A DNA stretch of 6,447 nucleotides, taken from NCBI GenBank assembly GCA_900548505.1, contig URKI01000082.1, positions 1-6,447 of the forward strand, read 5' to 3'. This DNA is from an uncultured Oscillibacter sp. GTDB lineage: Bacteria; Bacillota; Clostridia; Oscillospirales; Oscillospiraceae. This document shows, piece after piece, positions 5,311 to 6,447 of this stretch (its first letter is position 1; each line of letters opens with the position of its first letter). Made by a program: the position numbers and the translations under genes. The notes beneath the pieces are model-generated. The model did no database searches. It saw only the letters and a program-made list of their open reading frames with translations, and was not told the DNA's origin.

Positions 5311-6201
5311 TCAGTGTTCTTCTTCCTGCATCTGGGCGTGGACATAGTCCTGCACGTAGCGCATGAAATTCCGCGTCATGGGGGAGGCCGCCTTCATCTG
5401 CGGCACGCCCATTCCCAGCATGCGCTCCTGGGGCGGGTCCATGGGCAGGGCCACGGCGTCGTTGGGGTAGTTGCGCAGCAGCAGGTCCGAAAGGATGGAC
5501 ACGCCCAGTCCCTTGGCCACCATGGAGATGATGGCATAGTCGCTGCACGCGGAAAACCGGATCTGGGGCTGCCGGGGCAGCTGCTGCAAAATGTCGTGCA
5601 CCTCGCCGTCATAGCCCGGCATAGGCATGATAAACGGCTCCTGCAAAAATGCCTCCAGGGGCAGTCGGCCGCTTCCTGCCAGCGGATGCTCCGGCGGCAC
5701 CAGTGCCAGCATACGGTCCCGGCACAGGGGCAGCCATTCGTAGTTGCGCCCCTCCCCGCCGGCATACAGACAGAGGTCTGCCTCTCTGCGGTTCATGGCT
5801 CCCTCGATGATGTCCGTGCCGCCTTCGATGATCTGGATCTCCACATTGGGATAATCCTTCTGAAACAGGGCAATGATACCCGGCAGCCAGTAGGTGGCCA
5901 CGCTGGGGTACGCCGCAATGCGGATGCAGCCGATGTCCGCACCCTTGATCTTGGCGATGTTCTGCTCCAATGACTCGTTGGTCCGCAGCAGCTGGCGGAT
6001 GATGGGCAGCAGCATCTCTCCCTCCGTGTTGGGCAGGATACCGGCGGAGGTGCGCACCATCAGGGGAAAGCCCACCTCATCCTCCAGCGACTGCATCATG
6101 TGACTGATGCCCGACTGGGTGTAGCCCAGTTCTTCTGCGGCCTTGGAAAGGCTTCCCAGCTCCACGGCACGCACAAACGCCTCATATTTGCGAATATTCA
6201 T
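5311..6201 (-). CDS. LysR-family transcriptional regulator
   Basis: DNA-binding regulator that senses a small co-inducer. The 296 residues from ATG 6201 match the family's usual length. The N-terminal winged helix-turn-helix (about 1-62) reads MNIRKYEAFVRAVELGSLSK then AAEELGYTQSGISHMMQSLE. A linker helix follows (about 63-88), then the periplasmic-binding-protein-like effector domain, beginning near GCIRIAAYPSVATYWLPG and containing ADLCLY and a late GLGVSILSDLL segment. The start is fixed by AGAGGAGG with 7-base spacing on the minus strand; a longer frame to 6432 adds 77 residues of non-LysR sequence over a promoter-like region. It converges on cstA, with both genes separately terminated. 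Ligand and targets are unknown; its own promoter or a gene beyond the right edge are the usual LysR targets. Confidence 0.94.
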   Translation of the reverse strand: MNIRKYEAFVRAVELGSLSKAAEELGYTQSGISHMMQSLEDEVGFPLMVRTSAGILPNTEGEMLLPIIRQLLRTNESLEQNIAKIKGADIGCIRIAAYPSVATYWLPGIIALFQKDYPNVEIQIIEGGTDIIEGAMNRREADLCLYAGGEGRNYEWLPLCRDRMLALVPPEHPLAGSGRLPLEAFLQEPFIMPMPGYDGEVHDILQQLPRQPQIRFSACSDYAIISMVAKGLGVSILSDLLLRNYPNDAVALPMDPPQERMLGMGVPQMKAASPMTRNFMRYVQDYVHAQMQEEEH

Positions 6202-6283
6202 GTTCAAGCCTCCTCTGCCGCCGCAGACCTCCGGGTCTTCCCATGTCGGTACTGCATGTCCGTTATGAAAAACCAGACATTCT

Positions 6284-6313
6284 CGAATATCTGATTTTAT
6301 GGTACAGTATTCG
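6284..6313. repeat. Inverted repeat CGAATA/TATTCG in the lysR upstream region
   Basis: CGAATA (6284-6289) and TATTCG (6308-6313) form a dyad with an 18-base gap across the candidate promoter. ATTC-TC-GAAT (6279-6288) adds a smaller dyad beside it. LysR proteins bind such interrupted dyads in their own promoters, so this is a possible autoregulatory site. The evidence is weak. Confidence 0.25.
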
Positions 6314-6327
6314 TTAAGAAAAGGCAA
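6299..6327 (-). promoter_or_regulatory. Candidate lysR promoter
   Basis: On the minus strand TTGCCT (6327-6322) and TACCAT (6304-6299) are 17 bases apart, each matching consensus at 4 of 6. TAAAAT (6299-6294) and GATATT (6291-6286) are alternative -10 elements. The leader to ATG 6201 would be about 80-95 bases. Confidence 0.4.
6302..6317 (-). promoter_or_regulatory. Direct-repeat operator C, upstream of lysR
   Basis: Read on the minus strand, TTAACGAATACTGTAC has half-sites TTAAC and TGTAC with an 11-base period. It is 13 of 16 identical to the cstA-side element. The flanking TTTTC on its 5' side is also found before the kinase-operon element. It lies between the candidate -35 and -10, where binding would repress. 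With the alternative -10 at 6291 the spacing instead resembles that at the kinase promoter. Confidence 0.4.
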
Positions 6328-6342
6328 GAGGATTTCTTCTTC

Positions 6343-6447
6343 CGGCCCTGCGCGGGATACCGCCCCTACGCATCGGCCCCCTCTGCCGCCGAAGGGCAGG
6401 TTCCGCGATTTGACAGGATCGCGGATCCCCATCCCTGCCCGCCCCCC
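6343..6447. repeat. GC-rich non-coding region with nested inverted repeats at the window edge
   Basis: No gene-like frame is seen here. GGGCAGG (6394-6400) pairs with CCTGCCC (6434-6440), and inside it TCCGCGAT (6402-6409) pairs with ATCGCGGA (6418-6425) around an 8-base loop. Just to the left, the CCCCTACG segment (6363-6370) in GC-rich context resembles dispersed intergenic repeats I recall from gut Oscillospiraceae genomes. The inner hairpin has no T-tract on either strand, so it is not a normal terminator. Confidence 0.45.

Noticed and set aside
5227..5973. Plus-strand open frame (248 codons) directly after cstA
   Set aside because: It runs through both terminators and then antisense to the LysR gene. 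There is no ribosome binding site or recognisable domain.
6202..6432. 77-residue N-terminal extension of the LysR protein
   Set aside because: LysR proteins start with the helix-turn-helix at MNIRKYEAF, which has a good ribosome binding site. The extension covers promoter-like and palindromic sequence.
1..6447. CRISPR array, tRNA, rRNA or a defence system
   Set aside because: No spaced identical repeats, cloverleaf or rRNA sequence were seen, and all genes have ordinary family assignments.

Overview
This window looks like the end of a draft contig from a high-GC, low-overlap Firmicute, most likely a gut Clostridia of the Oscillospiraceae type. That placement is inference. It rests on GC-rich coding sequence with strong third-position G/C, AGGAGG-type ribosome binding sites, a TTG start, short Rho-independent terminators, and the style of the genes. 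No 16S or other taxonomic marker is present.

Layout. Positions 1-46 are not biological: they are an Illumina Nextera adapter with its i7 index, left on the contig end. Positions 47-1579 (minus strand) hold two phage DNA-packaging genes, terminase small subunit (terS, 1100-1579) and terminase large subunit (terL, 1107 down to the adapter, C-terminus missing). Positions 1580-1731 are a divergent regulatory region with a hairpin terminator facing terS and a strong extended -10 promoter facing right. Positions 1732-3516 (plus) are a two-gene operon: a short membrane histidine kinase with a KdpD-like DUF4118 sensor region, and an OmpR/PhoB-family response regulator. It closes with a clear terminator. 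After a 200-base regulatory region comes a CstA-family transporter (3718-5226, plus; family members import pyruvate or peptides), then two back-to-back terminators, then a convergent LysR-family regulator (5311-6201, minus). The last 246 bases are the lysR upstream region plus GC-rich inverted-repeat sequence running to the window edge.

How the genes may work together. The kinase/regulator operon sits immediately upstream of cstA on the same strand but is separated from it by a terminator, so cstA has its own promoter. A 16-base element made of two half-sites 11 bases apart (consensus TTARCGRWWWCTKWAC) occurs in front of the kinase operon, in front of cstA, and on the lysR strand in front of lysR. 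That is the layout expected for a PhoB/OmpR-type regulator, and it suggests a small local regulon in which the two-component system controls itself, the transporter and the LysR regulator. This is the most interesting biological signal here, but it is a post-hoc observation by eye. I found no clearly new enzyme, defence system, CRISPR array or RNA gene.
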